NCBI RefSeq assembly: GCF_052056295.1
Contig: NZ_CP182494.1
Location: 186,001-250,000 of the forward strand
DNA from: Catenovulum sp052056295
GTDB lineage: Bacteria > Pseudomonadota > Gammaproteobacteria > Enterobacterales > Alteromonadaceae
DNA length: 64,000 bases
Direction: 5' to 3'
Both the position numbers and the translations under genes were made by a program. Every line of letters starts with the position of its first letter. The stretch's first letter is position 1. Of this stretch, positions 1 to 9,162 are shown piece after piece. Under the pieces are notes generated by a model, which was not told the origin of the DNA, did not search any database, and saw only the letters and a list, made by a program, of their open reading frames with translations.

Positions 1-367
1 CTTCACCAAGCTGATTATCTATTCTTGGGCTGTCAATATTTATCGCTAGGTTTAAACCTGTGGAATTATTATTGATTTGGTAAATAAAGGGTTGTCTTTG
101 AATATGCAAAGGCAAGTAGTCTTGTCCCCACTGACCACTTTTAATGTATAAATTTTGATTGGGTTCAAAACCTAATAAAACATATAAACCAAATTGACCT
201 GTTTCTGTGTCTTTTAAAAAACAAACCGGGTAATGAACTGCTAATTGATTTAACTCGTTTGCGACAACAGGTACGCAGTGAACATTTTCACCAAAATTTT
301 CACCATGGCCTGTTTTAATGCGTATATCTTGATGGCGTTTTCCATCTAATGTTTCAAATGATTGCAT
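1..367 (-). CDS. SapC family protein, 3' end cut off by window edge
   Basis: Reading the minus strand from the ATG at 367 gives an open frame of 122 codons with no stop before the window edge, beginning MQSFETLDGKRHQDIRIK. Phrases such as VPVVANELNQLAVHYPVCF and GLYVLLGFEPNQNLY are typical of the SapC family (PF07277), first named for a Campylobacter S-layer locus but common in marine TonB-receptor loci beside halogenase-like genes. Only 8 bases separate it from the halogenase-like gene upstream, so it is probably the last gene of the receptor-halogenase-SapC operon. The biochemical role of SapC proteins in such loci is not known to me. The family call is by recognition of the N-terminal half only. 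Confidence 0.8.
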   Translation of the reverse strand, partial: MQSFETLDGKRHQDIRIKTGHGENFGENVHCVPVVANELNQLAVHYPVCFLKDTETGQFGLYVLLGFEPNQNLYIKSGQWGQDYLPLHIQRQPFIYQINNNSTGLNLAINIDSPRIDNQLGE

Positions 368-375
368 AGTTATAC

Positions 376-1929
376 CTAAATTTTTTGCAGCCCAAATTTT
401 TTTATTTTTTCAATGAGTTTACGGTTGGGTTCAAGAGTATTGATAAGATGGTCTAGCTGTAATTGAATATCGCTGCATTGAGCCAAGAGTAAGTCTTTCT
501 GTTGTTTACTAACTTTAAATGGATAACCAGTTTTAAAACCCATGCCGTACAAAATATATAAATAACTATCGAGCGGAAACACCTCTATTGCTTGTTCAAA
601 ATCATGCACACAAGGATATTGGTATCGCCACAACTCAAGCTGGTTTTGTAATGATTGAGGAATGCTCTGTGCTTGTTTAATATCTTGCCAAAATGGCTCG
701 TGTCTTTGATTGAGTAAGTAATGCAACTTAAGAAAATCTATGATGCGTTGCCAACGATATAAAAATGTTTGATTAAACTTATCTGCAACTAATTGCATAG
801 CGCTTTGATTTGCAGGAAAGTGCTCAGATAGAGTATTGGCTGACATCTCAATCAGTAATAAAGCCGAAGCTTCAAGCGGTTCTAGAAAACCAGCTGATAA
901 TCCAATTGCAACACAGTTTTTATGCCAAAATTTGCTTAAATGCCCAGGTTCAAATTTAATGGTTTTGAAAGTACAGTAGTTGGCATTGCCCGCTGTGTTG
1001 TTTATGTAGCTAGCCAATTGTGCTTGGGCGTCAGAGTCTGAGATATAATCACTGGCGAATACATAACCAACACCTCGGCGGTTTTGTAAGCCAATATCCC
1101 AAATCCAACCGGCTGATTGTGCAGTGGAAATTGTCGTTGAAGCAATTGCTTGCTCTTGATTAGCATAATCAACTTGGCAGGCTATGGCTGAGTCGGCACT
1201 AAGGATTGTTTTGCACGATTTAAACGGAATTTGATAATGTTTATTAATCAGGAGTCGCTTAAAGCCAGTACAATCAATAAATAGATCTCCAGACACAAGA
1301 CCATTTTCTTTAGTCACCACGGCTGAGATAGTGTTTTCTACAGAAGCCTTAACTTCAATCACATCGTCTGTTAGCTGTTTTACTCCAAGTTTTTCAACAC
1401 AATGTTTTTTTATAAAGTCAGTAAATAAACCAGCATCTAAATGGTATGCATAGTTGCTAACGGACGCATATTCGGGAGTGGTTATGCTTTTAGGTGCCAA
1501 ACCAAGTTCGCATATATAATCTTGTACACAAAAAGCTTTGGAAAAAGCACTCTGTTGGGGTTGTGCTTGATGGTTCCAAGCGTGCAGCGTATTAAATTGT
1601 TCGTCTTCGCCTGCCAACATCAGCGGATGGTAATAAGCATCATTTTTAGCGCCTGAAACCCAACCGACAAATTTTGCACCTTGTTTAAATGTTGCATTGC
1701 AACTTTTAATAAACTCAGTTTCACTCACGCCAATACTTTTAAGGGTACGGCGCATGCTTGGCCAAGTACCTTCACCAACACCAATTGTTTTGATGTTTGG
1801 TGATTCAATTAGACTAATTGAAACTCGTCCAGCACATTTGTTTTTCAGCTTGTTGGCTAGTATCGCGGCAGTGATCCAACCCGCATTGCCACCACCAACA
1901 ATAATCACCGACGAAATAGCATTATTCAT
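376..1929 (-). CDS. tryptophan halogenase-like flavoprotein
   Basis: A 517-residue protein of the flavin-dependent tryptophan halogenase family (PF04820). The FAD-binding GGGNAGW motif lies at residues 12-18, IGVGEGTWPS at 49-58, and K82 in the FKQGAKFVGW stretch aligns with the catalytic lysine of PrnA. GFLEPLEAS supplies the conserved glutamate (E353). The family signature WxWxIP is altered here: residues 275-280 read WIWDIG, so the proline is replaced by glycine. It sits 55 bp downstream of a TonB receptor and 8 bp upstream of sapC, a recurrent arrangement in marine polysaccharide-utilising gammaproteobacteria. Halogenation of a sugar or peptide has not been shown for such locus members as far as I know. 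The substrate is open, and a reductase partner is not visible nearby. Confidence 0.88.
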   Translation of the reverse strand: MNNAISSVIIVGGGNAGWITAAILANKLKNKCAGRVSISLIESPNIKTIGVGEGTWPSMRRTLKSIGVSETEFIKSCNATFKQGAKFVGWVSGAKNDAYYHPLMLAGEDEQFNTLHAWNHQAQPQQSAFSKAFCVQDYICELGLAPKSITTPEYASVSNYAYHLDAGLFTDFIKKHCVEKLGVKQLTDDVIEVKASVENTISAVVTKENGLVSGDLFIDCTGFKRLLINKHYQIPFKSCKTILSADSAIACQVDYANQEQAIASTTISTAQSAGWIWDIGLQNRRGVGYVFASDYISDSDAQAQLASYINNTAGNANYCTFKTIKFEPGHLSKFWHKNCVAIGLSAGFLEPLEASALLLIEMSANTLSEHFPANQSAMQLVADKFNQTFLYRWQRIIDFLKLHYLLNQRHEPFWQDIKQAQSIPQSLQNQLELWRYQYPCVHDFEQAIEVFPLDSYLYILYGMGFKTGYPFKVSKQQKDLLLAQCSDIQLQLDHLINTLEPNRKLIEKIKKFGLQKI

Positions 1930-1939
1930 ATAACTAACC

Positions 1940-1967
1940 TAAAAGCGGCAAAATAAATTTTGCCGCT
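1940..1967 (-). terminator. hairpin attenuator/terminator between receptor and halogenase genes
   Basis: The 11-base arms AGCGGCAAAAT and ATTTTGCCGCT (1944-1954 and 1957-1967) are separated by two bases. Read on the minus strand, the stem is followed by TTTT, so it may terminate part of the receptor transcript and lower expression of the two downstream genes. Confidence 0.6.
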
Positions 1968-1984
1968 GATGTTGGACAACTCAA

Positions 1985-4765
1985 TTAAAACTTGGCAGTA
2001 ATACCAATGTTGTAACGCGCACCATAATCTTCAAAATCAACGATTTGATTTTTAAATCTGTTATGACGGCGAGTTGTCTCGTCGGTTATGTTTAATCCTT
2101 CAATAACTAAACTGACACTGTCGGTTAACTCAACGCTAGCTGAGATATCTATTTGCTGATAAGCCTCGGTAAAAGTTGGCTCGTTACCGCCTTTCAGTAA
2201 GAACTTATCACGCCAGTTATATGCAACTCGAACAGAGAATAAATCTTGTTCATAAAAACCAACTAAGTTTGCTGAATCACTTAGGCCAGTTAGTGCAAAA
2301 TCATTGTTTAAGTTATAGATATCGTAGTTATCTGAGCTATCAACTAAGGTGTAGTTGGCGATAGCACCAAAACCACTGTCACCCAACATGTGCTGGATAT
2401 TAAATTCCCAGCCCGTTACTTCAGTCGAATCTAAGTTTTTCGGTGTAGTCACTGTCCATAAAATTGCTGGATCTGTCGCTTGTGATGTACAAGCACTTAC
2501 TGGATTAGTTGGGCTACCTTCAGGGCAATTTCCTCGTGGATTTGCACTCGGATTGGTCAAAGGACCATTTGGACCTGATATAATGCGCTCTTCTTCGCCA
2601 GTGGCGATAAAGTTATCAACTTGTTTACGGAAATGGCCGACTGACAAATAACTGGTATCCTCGTAATACCATTCTAACGAAACGTCAAAGTTGCGTGATT
2701 CAAATGGTAGTAGATTTGGATTACCTTGATTCGCTTCAAATGGGCCTGTAGACAGGTGGTTGTTTAACTCGGTTGCTGGGAACATTGCACTAATATCACT
2801 ACGTGAAATTGTGGTGCTGTATGACATACGAGCGACAACTTCATCGGTAATGTTTAAGCTAAAGTCCATATTTGGTAAGAAGTAATTATAGTCACCGTAT
2901 AAGGTGCTAGAAGCCACTTCATCAGCATACATTTTTGACATTTCTAAATCTGAAACCCAGTTAAAACCAACAACTGGTTTTTCAATTGAGTATGAGGAAA
3001 CATCTGTGCTTTCGTATCTAACCCCAACATTTGCGTTAAAGTCCATACCGTTAAATTCGGTCGAAAAATCAAATGATAGGTAATAAGCTAAAGTATCTTC
3101 TTCAATACCATTTAAGTTTTTATTGGTATCAACAAACAAACCTTGTTGTTTCACCATGTCGATAAATTGCATAGCTGAGTAGTTAGGAATATGCTGAAAA
3201 CCTATGCCACCATTTTCTAGCGATAGGTCAAGTGCAGAGATGTCCATTGCACCACCCAAGGCAAAGTTTGCGCTGTATATTTTAGTGGTATCAACTTTGT
3301 AGTTTGTGGTTGCTACACCAAAGTTGATTGCTGTCAGTCCACCACTAGAGCTGTTTTCCCAGCGGCCGTCTAATTGAATTTGTTGAATATTGTTTTCAAT
3401 TTCGTAACCACGCTCTTGATATAAATCCGCACGCATATTGGCCAGATCATAAGCACCACCAGTTAACATAGAATCGTCATAACTAACACTTGGGATATCT
3501 GAGCTAAAATCTGCTGCTACGGTAACACCTTGACCATCAGATGTTTTTATATTCGCCAAGTTGGCTAAACGCTCTGCAGGTAGTGCACCTGGGTTGGCGT
3601 GTGAAGTTGAATCATGTAAATCTAATTCAAATTTTAAATTGTCTGTGGCAAACCATTCAAAGTTTAAGCCGTAAGAATCATTCTTAGTTTCAAAAGCATA
3701 TTCCCACGCCCAGAAATTCAATTCATCGTTGGTGCGGCGAGGGTCGATAATTGTACCGTTTATATCCGCTTTGCCTGATTCAACATTGTCGAACCAAAAA
3801 CTCATACGATTCATTTTAGTTTTTTCATCATGGCGTGACATAGTGTAATCAGCTGTAGCAGTTAGGTTATCTGCCAAGGCAAATTGCAATACGAGTTGAG
3901 CATTTTGACGTTCACGCTCAGTGTTTGAATCGTCTAAATCAACTGTTGGTACTTTCCATGTTTGTAACGTTGGATTTTTAGTTGTATCTATCGCGCTTGT
4001 ATCGGGTGATTTTCCTGCTGCAAACCCTGGATATCCACGGCTCCAACCATTTTGTGTTCCAATTCTATCTTTATGGCTGTCACGCTCAGCGTGAGACATC
4101 GACAACATCACACCTACTGTGTCATCTAAAAATGTATTGCTAATTGTACCGGATAACTCTGGGGTAATTCTTCTACCTGTACCATCACTTGTGCTTGTGT
4201 CCATCACGGCTTTGGCACTTGCATGAGCATTAAATCCAGGGCGTTCAAAAGGACGCGCGGTTTTAATATTTATGGTTGCACCTATACCGCCTGAACTCAC
4301 ATGTGCTTTACCTGTTTTGTATACCTCAACGGTAGAAACAACATCAGCACCTACTTCTTTAAAGTTAAAGCTTCGAGAAATACCTTCTCCATCGAGTGCT
4401 GATGAGTTTGGCATCTGCCGACCATTTAGGGTTACTAAGTTAAAGCTGGGGCCAAAACCACGGACAGTAACTTGGTTACCTTCGTTATTAGAGCGATCGA
4501 TGGATACACCGGTAATACGCTGCAATGATTCGGCCAAGTTAGTATCTGGAAATTTACCAATATCCTCAGCTGAAATGGCATCAATAACCCCTGATGCATC
4601 GCGTTTTAACGCAGCCGATTTATTGAGTGAGCTACGAATGCCTTTTACGTGAATGACTTCCGCTTCTTCCGCTTGATTAGTTTGAGCTTGAGCAACCGTA
4701 GTCATACCTGATGCAGCTAACATAGATAATAAGACGGTATTGAGTTTAAACATGCTATTACGCAT
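1985..4765 (-). CDS. TonB-dependent outer-membrane receptor of the agar locus
   Basis: A 926-residue receptor that should import oligosaccharides across the outer membrane using TonB energy. A Sec signal peptide ends near VAQAQ (residues 24-28). A TonB-box-like EVIHVKGIRSSL follows, then a plug domain with AEDIGKFPDTNLAESLQRI and VTVRGFGPSFN, then a beta-barrel ending in aromatic TAKF, as usual for outer-membrane proteins. The ATG at 4765 has a good ribosome site (AAGAGG). It belongs to the class of long receptors linked to carbohydrate loci. It is divergent from the GntR gene, and an ATTGTAAACAAT palindrome lies in the shared upstream region. The likely cargo is agar or porphyran oligosaccharide, inferred from context only. 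Confidence 0.93.
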   Translation of the reverse strand: MRNSMFKLNTVLLSMLAASGMTTVAQAQTNQAEEAEVIHVKGIRSSLNKSAALKRDASGVIDAISAEDIGKFPDTNLAESLQRITGVSIDRSNNEGNQVTVRGFGPSFNLVTLNGRQMPNSSALDGEGISRSFNFKEVGADVVSTVEVYKTGKAHVSSGGIGATINIKTARPFERPGFNAHASAKAVMDTSTSDGTGRRITPELSGTISNTFLDDTVGVMLSMSHAERDSHKDRIGTQNGWSRGYPGFAAGKSPDTSAIDTTKNPTLQTWKVPTVDLDDSNTERERQNAQLVLQFALADNLTATADYTMSRHDEKTKMNRMSFWFDNVESGKADINGTIIDPRRTNDELNFWAWEYAFETKNDSYGLNFEWFATDNLKFELDLHDSTSHANPGALPAERLANLANIKTSDGQGVTVAADFSSDIPSVSYDDSMLTGGAYDLANMRADLYQERGYEIENNIQQIQLDGRWENSSSGGLTAINFGVATTNYKVDTTKIYSANFALGGAMDISALDLSLENGGIGFQHIPNYSAMQFIDMVKQQGLFVDTNKNLNGIEEDTLAYYLSFDFSTEFNGMDFNANVGVRYESTDVSSYSIEKPVVGFNWVSDLEMSKMYADEVASSTLYGDYNYFLPNMDFSLNITDEVVARMSYSTTISRSDISAMFPATELNNHLSTGPFEANQGNPNLLPFESRNFDVSLEWYYEDTSYLSVGHFRKQVDNFIATGEEERIISGPNGPLTNPSANPRGNCPEGSPTNPVSACTSQATDPAILWTVTTPKNLDSTEVTGWEFNIQHMLGDSGFGAIANYTLVDSSDNYDIYNLNNDFALTGLSDSANLVGFYEQDLFSVRVAYNWRDKFLLKGGNEPTFTEAYQQIDISASVELTDSVSLVIEGLNITDETTRRHNRFKNQIVDFEDYGARYNIGITAKF

Positions 4766-4892
4766 TTAGTTGTCCTCTTGTTTGTGTTGTTTGTTGAGTG
4801 TTTAACTTCCTAGCTGTACTGCTTGTAATGTCAGCTTTACAAACATCTCTATAATATTTTTACTTTTTGTTAACGGTTGTTGTCAAGTGTTT

Positions 4893-4904
4893 ATTGTAAA
4901 CAAT
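4893..4904. promoter_or_regulatory. operator ATTGTAAACAAT, receptor/GntR divergent promoter
   Basis: Perfect match to the locus-wide palindrome ATTGTWWACAAT. It lies 128 bp upstream of the receptor start and 60 bp upstream of the preferred GntR start, so it could control both directions, including autoregulation of the GntR gene. Confidence 0.7.
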
Positions 4905-4963
4905 TAAATTTAAGTGTAGTCTGTAAATGGATTATGTGTAATTTGAATTGGGTTGTGAGCAAT

Positions 4964-5623
4964 ATGCCGGCAAGTGAATATTTCAAAGATTTTTTTCAAC
5001 ACGAGAACAAAGTTTATGCGCAAATTCTTGCTGACATAGCCCAAGGTATATACGTCAGCGGCGATAGGCTTGTGACTACAGCTTTGGCCAAACGCTACAG
5101 CACATCAATTAATCCAATTCGAGAAGCCATAAAACAACTTGAAGGTGAAGGATTTGTTACTTCGCAAAAAAATAGCGGCGCGCGCGTTGCGAATTTTAGC
5201 CACGCGACCATGCGCGATGTATTCGAAATTTTACAATTGCTCGAGCCATATTTGTTTGAATGGTATATCCAAAGATATACGCAAGATTGTTTGTTAAAAC
5301 TCAACGAAGTATTGCATCAAATGCGCAGTTTAGCGGTTGATGAGCATATGAAATTTCGTGAACTCGACACAGAATTTCATTGGCTGATGTACAAACACCA
5401 TTACAACAAAAGTGCTGTGCAACTTTGGAAAAAAAACAAACTTATCTTACAAGCGCTGCACGGCAATATTCCGATTAGTTTGGCAAGGCGGGAACATGCA
5501 ATTGTTGAACATGAAAAAATTCTATCCGACATAGTCAACAAAAAGCCGCAGGACGCAGTGCAAGCCTTGCAGCAACATATCAATCAAGGTCGGCAATATT
5601 GGTCAAAAGTATTAGTGCAGTAA
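4964..5623 (+). CDS. GntR/FadR-family (FCD) transcriptional regulator
   Basis: The frame is open from 4877, but the ATG at 4964 is preferred because it removes a non-conserved, Cys/Trp-rich N-terminus and leaves the operator at 4893-4904 outside the gene. That gives 219 residues. An N-terminal winged helix carries the GntR signature GDRLVTTALAKRYSTSINPIREAIKQLE in two adjacent parts (recognition around NPIREAIKQL, then EGFV), followed by an FCD-type helical ligand domain (MRDVFEILQLLEPYLFEW; ELDTEFHWLMYKHH). It heads the plus-strand operon of dehydratase, transporter, kinase, aldolase and agarase genes. FadR-type regulators bind operators of the form TnGTm-kACnA, which the TTGTATACAA palindromes in this locus fit. 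It is the best candidate for the locus regulator, with a sugar acid as the likely effector. Confidence 0.9.
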   Translation: MPASEYFKDFFQHENKVYAQILADIAQGIYVSGDRLVTTALAKRYSTSINPIREAIKQLEGEGFVTSQKNSGARVANFSHATMRDVFEILQLLEPYLFEWYIQRYTQDCLLKLNEVLHQMRSLAVDEHMKFRELDTEFHWLMYKHHYNKSAVQLWKKNKLILQALHGNIPISLARREHAIVEHEKILSDIVNKKPQDAVQALQQHINQGRQYWSKVLVQ

Positions 5624-5645
5624 GTTGGTTAACTAGAGAAGTAAC

Positions 5646-6800
5646 ATGAAAATAACAGATATAAAAACATATGTATTTTGGCTCGGCTTTCGCAATGTTT
5701 GTTTGGTGAAAGTTGAAACTGATCAAGGTTTATATGGCTGGGGCGAATCTGGTTTGTCTGGTCGAGAAAAAGCTGTGGTTGGCACTATTGAACATTTTAA
5801 ACAATTTTTAATTGGCCAAAATGCGCTGAATATCTCTGCCATGTGGCAAGAGATGTATCGCAGCCAATATTTTGAAGGTGGTCGAGTATTGGCAGCCGCC
5901 ATTTCGTCTATTGATATTGCGTTGCATGACATTGCCGGAAAATATTTAAACCAACCCGTTTATCAATTGTTAGGTGGCAAACAACGCAATCATATCCCTT
6001 TATTTGCAACCTCAGTAAAAGATTTCAACCAAGGTTTAATTGAAGATTTACTCAAATTAAAAGAGCAAGGTTGGCAGTCTATTCGGGTGACTACAGGTGA
6101 ACATGGCAAAGCAGAAGGTAAAACTGTTTTTGACAGCAGAAAGTCATTAGCCAAAACAGCACATTGGTTAACCCAAGCACGCGAAGCTATAGGTAGTGAA
6201 ATTATGCTGGGTATTGATTACCACCACAGACTAAGTGTTGGTGAAACCGCATCTTTTTGCCAACGCATGCCAAGTGGCACTTTAGATTATTTAGAAGAGC
6301 CAATACGCGATCAGTCTATTCAGGCTTATAAAAATTTACGCTCCATGGTGGATATTCCGTTTGCGATAGGTGAAGAGCTTACCAGTAAATGGGATTTTGC
6401 CCCTTACGTTGACAGCGCCTTAACCAATTATGCGCGCATAGATATTTGTAACGCGGGTGGTTTTACCGAAGCAATGAAAATTGCTGCCATGTGCGAAACC
6501 AAATATATCGACATGATGCCGCACAATCCACTTAGCCCAATTTGTACCGCTGCATCAGTACATTATTGTGCTGCCATTGCCAATATGAGCTGGTTAGAGC
6601 TTGCGCCATACGATGGTGATTTATCTGAATACGATGAAATATTTACCAACCGACCAAGAGTAGTTAACAACAGCTTTGAAGTTAAAAACTGCGTTGGTTT
6701 GGGCATAGATGTAAACGAAGAAAAACTGCAAAACCAACAATTCAAATTTTGGGAACCACCCAGATTAATTAAACCAGACGGCAGTTACACCAACTGGTAA
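5646..6800 (+). CDS. galactonate dehydratase-like enolase-superfamily enzyme
   Basis: A 384-residue mandelate racemase/muconate lactonizing fold protein. Visible active-site residues match the D-galactonate dehydratase subgroup. D191 and H193 lie in GIDYHHR, where DgoD has GLDFHGR. E217 lies in YLEEP and E243 in IGEE. An Asp-His pair is formed by D266 (RIDICNAGG) and H293 (PHNPLSPI, compare PHCPLGPI in DgoD). The KxK motif used by many superfamily members is absent; the equivalent strand reads SIRVTTG. It would dehydrate a hexonate to a 2-keto-3-deoxy acid, the substrate for the kinase two genes on. Because 3,6-anhydro-L-galactonate cycloisomerases are also enolase-superfamily enzymes, an anhydrogalactonate substrate cannot be excluded in an agar locus. 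The start has an AGAGAAG ribosome site. Confidence 0.85.
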   Translation: MKITDIKTYVFWLGFRNVCLVKVETDQGLYGWGESGLSGREKAVVGTIEHFKQFLIGQNALNISAMWQEMYRSQYFEGGRVLAAAISSIDIALHDIAGKYLNQPVYQLLGGKQRNHIPLFATSVKDFNQGLIEDLLKLKEQGWQSIRVTTGEHGKAEGKTVFDSRKSLAKTAHWLTQAREAIGSEIMLGIDYHHRLSVGETASFCQRMPSGTLDYLEEPIRDQSIQAYKNLRSMVDIPFAIGEELTSKWDFAPYVDSALTNYARIDICNAGGFTEAMKIAAMCETKYIDMMPHNPLSPICTAASVHYCAAIANMSWLELAPYDGDLSEYDEIFTNRPRVVNNSFEVKNCVGLGIDVNEEKLQNQQFKFWEPPRLIKPDGSYTNW

Positions 6801-6814
6801 TAAAGGGGGATAAG

Positions 6815-8092
6815 ATGAAAAAAGGTGGCATTTTAGCGCTGATATTTATCAGTGTGGTCATTAACTATATGGACAGAACCAATATATCTGTCGCAGCGGC
6901 TGCAATTTCGGCTGACTTAAACATTAGCAAAGTTGAAATGGGTTTGATCTTTTCCGCATTTGCTTGGACTTATTCAATTATGCAAATACCGGGTGGCATG
7001 TTAGTGGACGCCGTGCGTATTCGTTTTTTGTATCCATTTATTTTAGTCGCTTGGAGTTTAGTGACTTTAGTGCAAGGTTTAGTTAGCTCAGTTGCGGCGC
7101 TTATTGGCTGTCGTATGGCGATAGGTTTTTTTGAAGCACCAAGTTATCCAGCTAACAACAAAATAGTCACTCAATGGTTTGCCGAGCAAGAAAGAGCAGG
7201 GGCGATTGCGGTTTATACCTCTGGGCAATTTATAGGTTTGGCGTTTTTAATGCCCGTGTTAGCAGTTATTCAAGACTGGTTTGGCTGGCGTGGATTGTTT
7301 ATTGTTTCTGGTTTAATCGGCATAGTTTGGGCGGTTATTTGGTATATTTTTTATAAAGAAGCACCGACTGAAAACACCCAAGCCAATACTCAATCTAACA
7401 TTCAAGGCAATAAAACAACTGCTGAACCAGCCAATGCAACACCCGTTAGCATGCAAAATTTGAAACTGGCATTTTCTAGCAAAAAACTCTGGGGCATTTA
7501 TATTGGCCAGTTCTGTTTAGGCGGCACCTTAGTGTTCTTTTTAACTTGGTTTCCAACCTACTTAGCTGAATACCGCGGATTTAGTGATTTAAAAACCGGC
7601 TTTTTAGCCTCAGTACCATTTTTAGCGGCATTTTGTGGTGTGCTGTTGTCAGGTTTTGTATCTGATTTATTGGTGCGTAAAGGTTACTCAAATGAGTTTG
7701 CGCGTAAAACTCCTATCATATTAGGTTTGTTTTTATCTAGCTCGGTTATTTTTGCTAACTATACCGACAGCACTTTATGGGTGACTTTCTTCTTATCTTT
7801 AACCTTTTTTGGCAATGGTTTGGCATCGATTAATTGGGTGTTTGTCTCTTTAATTGCACCTAAACATATGGTTGGTTTAGTTGGAGGTTGTTTTAATTTT
7901 ATCGGCGGTTTATCTGCGGTAATCGTACCTATTCTTATTGGCTTTTTAGTACAGGATGGCGATTTTAGACCGGCATTAGCACTGATAGCTGGTTTAGCAT
8001 TTGTCGGTTTGTTCTCGTATTTATTTTTGGTTGGCAAGGTTGAAACCATAGAAATGCCAATTGTCGAAAATGAAGTGGAGGCCAAAGCGTGA
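6815..8092 (+). CDS. MFS transporter, sugar-acid (ACS-like) type
   Basis: A 425-residue, about 12-helix inner-membrane protein. The N-terminus NYMDRTNISVAAAAI and SAFAWTYSIMQIPGG resemble anion:cation symporters such as those for hexuronates, galactonate and glucarate. A hydrophilic central loop rich in N, T and Q (about residues 187-212) separates two six-helix halves. An excellent ribosome site (AAGGGGG) precedes the ATG. It follows the dehydratase gene by 14 bp and overlaps the kinase gene by 4 bp, so it is translated as part of the sugar-acid pathway. Uptake of galactonate or an anhydrogalactonate-type acid from the periplasm is the likely role. This would fit a pathway in which the sugar is first oxidised outside the cytoplasm. 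Confidence 0.9.
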   Translation: MKKGGILALIFISVVINYMDRTNISVAAAAISADLNISKVEMGLIFSAFAWTYSIMQIPGGMLVDAVRIRFLYPFILVAWSLVTLVQGLVSSVAALIGCRMAIGFFEAPSYPANNKIVTQWFAEQERAGAIAVYTSGQFIGLAFLMPVLAVIQDWFGWRGLFIVSGLIGIVWAVIWYIFYKEAPTENTQANTQSNIQGNKTTAEPANATPVSMQNLKLAFSSKKLWGIYIGQFCLGGTLVFFLTWFPTYLAEYRGFSDLKTGFLASVPFLAAFCGVLLSGFVSDLLVRKGYSNEFARKTPIILGLFLSSSVIFANYTDSTLWVTFFLSLTFFGNGLASINWVFVSLIAPKHMVGLVGGCFNFIGGLSAVIVPILIGFLVQDGDFRPALALIAGLAFVGLFSYLFLVGKVETIEMPIVENEVEAKA

Positions 8093-9105
8093 GTATAGTT
8101 TTTTTTGGCGAAATAATGCAAAGGTTGACGCCAGCATTACCACAACAAAAATTGGTGGTGGCGAAAAATTTAGCCGTTGATTTTGCAGGGGCTGAAGCAA
8201 ATGTTGCAAGTTCACTTGCAAGGTTAGGTCATCAAAGTTATTTCGCGACTTGTTTACCCGATAACCCAATAGGTGATCACTGTATTGCCACGCTCAAACA
8301 ATACGGAATTAATACTGATTATTGTTTGCGTAGTGGCAAACGTATTGGCAGCTATTTTATTGAACTTGGTGCATCTATTCGACCATCGCGCGTGGTTTAC
8401 GATAGGGCTGATTCGGCTTTTGCAACTTTACAGTCAGGTCAATTTGACTGGGAAACAATATTAGCTGGCAAAGACTGGTTGTTTTTAGGTGGCATTACAC
8501 CTGCGCTTTCAAGCAACTGTGCTAGCGAAATAGTAAAAGCTGCACGTATCGCCAACGCCATGGGCGTTAAAGTTGCTTTTGATATTAATTACCGCCGCAG
8601 TTTATGGTCTGAAGAGCAGCAACAAAACAAAGTTGCAGAGCTGATTTTTAGCCAAATTTTACATTACAGCGATCTAGCTTTTGCCAACGCAGGTGCAGTT
8701 GCTGATGTGTTTGGCAAAACTTTTGACGAGGCTGATGCAATTGACCAAGCCAAGCTTGTGGCAGCTTATTTAATCAATACCTTTAATCTTGATACGGCAG
8801 TAACCGCGCGAATACACAAGAGTGCATCTAACAACCAGTTAGCCGCGATTTACCGCACCCAAGGCGAAAATTATCAAAGCAATTGGTTAGATGTAGAGAT
8901 ACTCGACCGCTTAGGTACTGGGGATGCATTTGCCGCAGGGATTTTGCATGGGTTACTAAGTGGCAAATCAGCACAACAGACAATTGATTTTGCCAATGCA
9001 GCTTTTGCACTGGCGCACACTTGTTACGGCGATCAACATTGGTCGGATGAAGCTGAAATAAATGCAGTCGTTCAAGGTTTTACCAGCGGATATGTTATTC
9101 GCTAA
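8089..9105 (+). CDS. PfkB-family 2-keto-3-deoxy sugar-acid kinase
   Basis: A 338-residue ribokinase-family enzyme starting at a GTG that overlaps the transporter stop (GTGA), which suggests translational coupling. N-terminal FAGAEANVASSLARLG and C-terminal DRLGTGDAFAAGILHGLL are the two PfkB signatures, and the GTGD aspartate is the catalytic base. Position between a hexonate dehydratase and an aldolase indicates phosphorylation of 2-keto-3-deoxygalactonate or gluconate at C6. A second, distinct PfkB kinase occurs at 32045-32971, so the two may use different epimers derived from galactose and anhydrogalactose. Confidence 0.9.
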   Translation: MSIVFFGEIMQRLTPALPQQKLVVAKNLAVDFAGAEANVASSLARLGHQSYFATCLPDNPIGDHCIATLKQYGINTDYCLRSGKRIGSYFIELGASIRPSRVVYDRADSAFATLQSGQFDWETILAGKDWLFLGGITPALSSNCASEIVKAARIANAMGVKVAFDINYRRSLWSEEQQQNKVAELIFSQILHYSDLAFANAGAVADVFGKTFDEADAIDQAKLVAAYLINTFNLDTAVTARIHKSASNNQLAAIYRTQGENYQSNWLDVEILDRLGTGDAFAAGILHGLLSGKSAQQTIDFANAAFALAHTCYGDQHWSDEAEINAVVQGFTSGYVIR

Positions 9106-9162
9106 TTTTTTTGTCTTTAAAAATTATAGTTAACAGTTAACGTTTTAATTTAAGGTGTTGAG

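Noticed and set aside
5646..6800. Confident call as 3,6-anhydro-L-galactonate cycloisomerase
   Set aside because: Context favours it, but the active-site pattern (H193, H293, no KxK) is closer to D-galactonate dehydratase, so the specific name is not supported.
9126..9137. Functional operator before the aldolase gene
   Set aside because: Only 10 of 12 positions match the palindrome; mentioned as marginal and not listed as a site.
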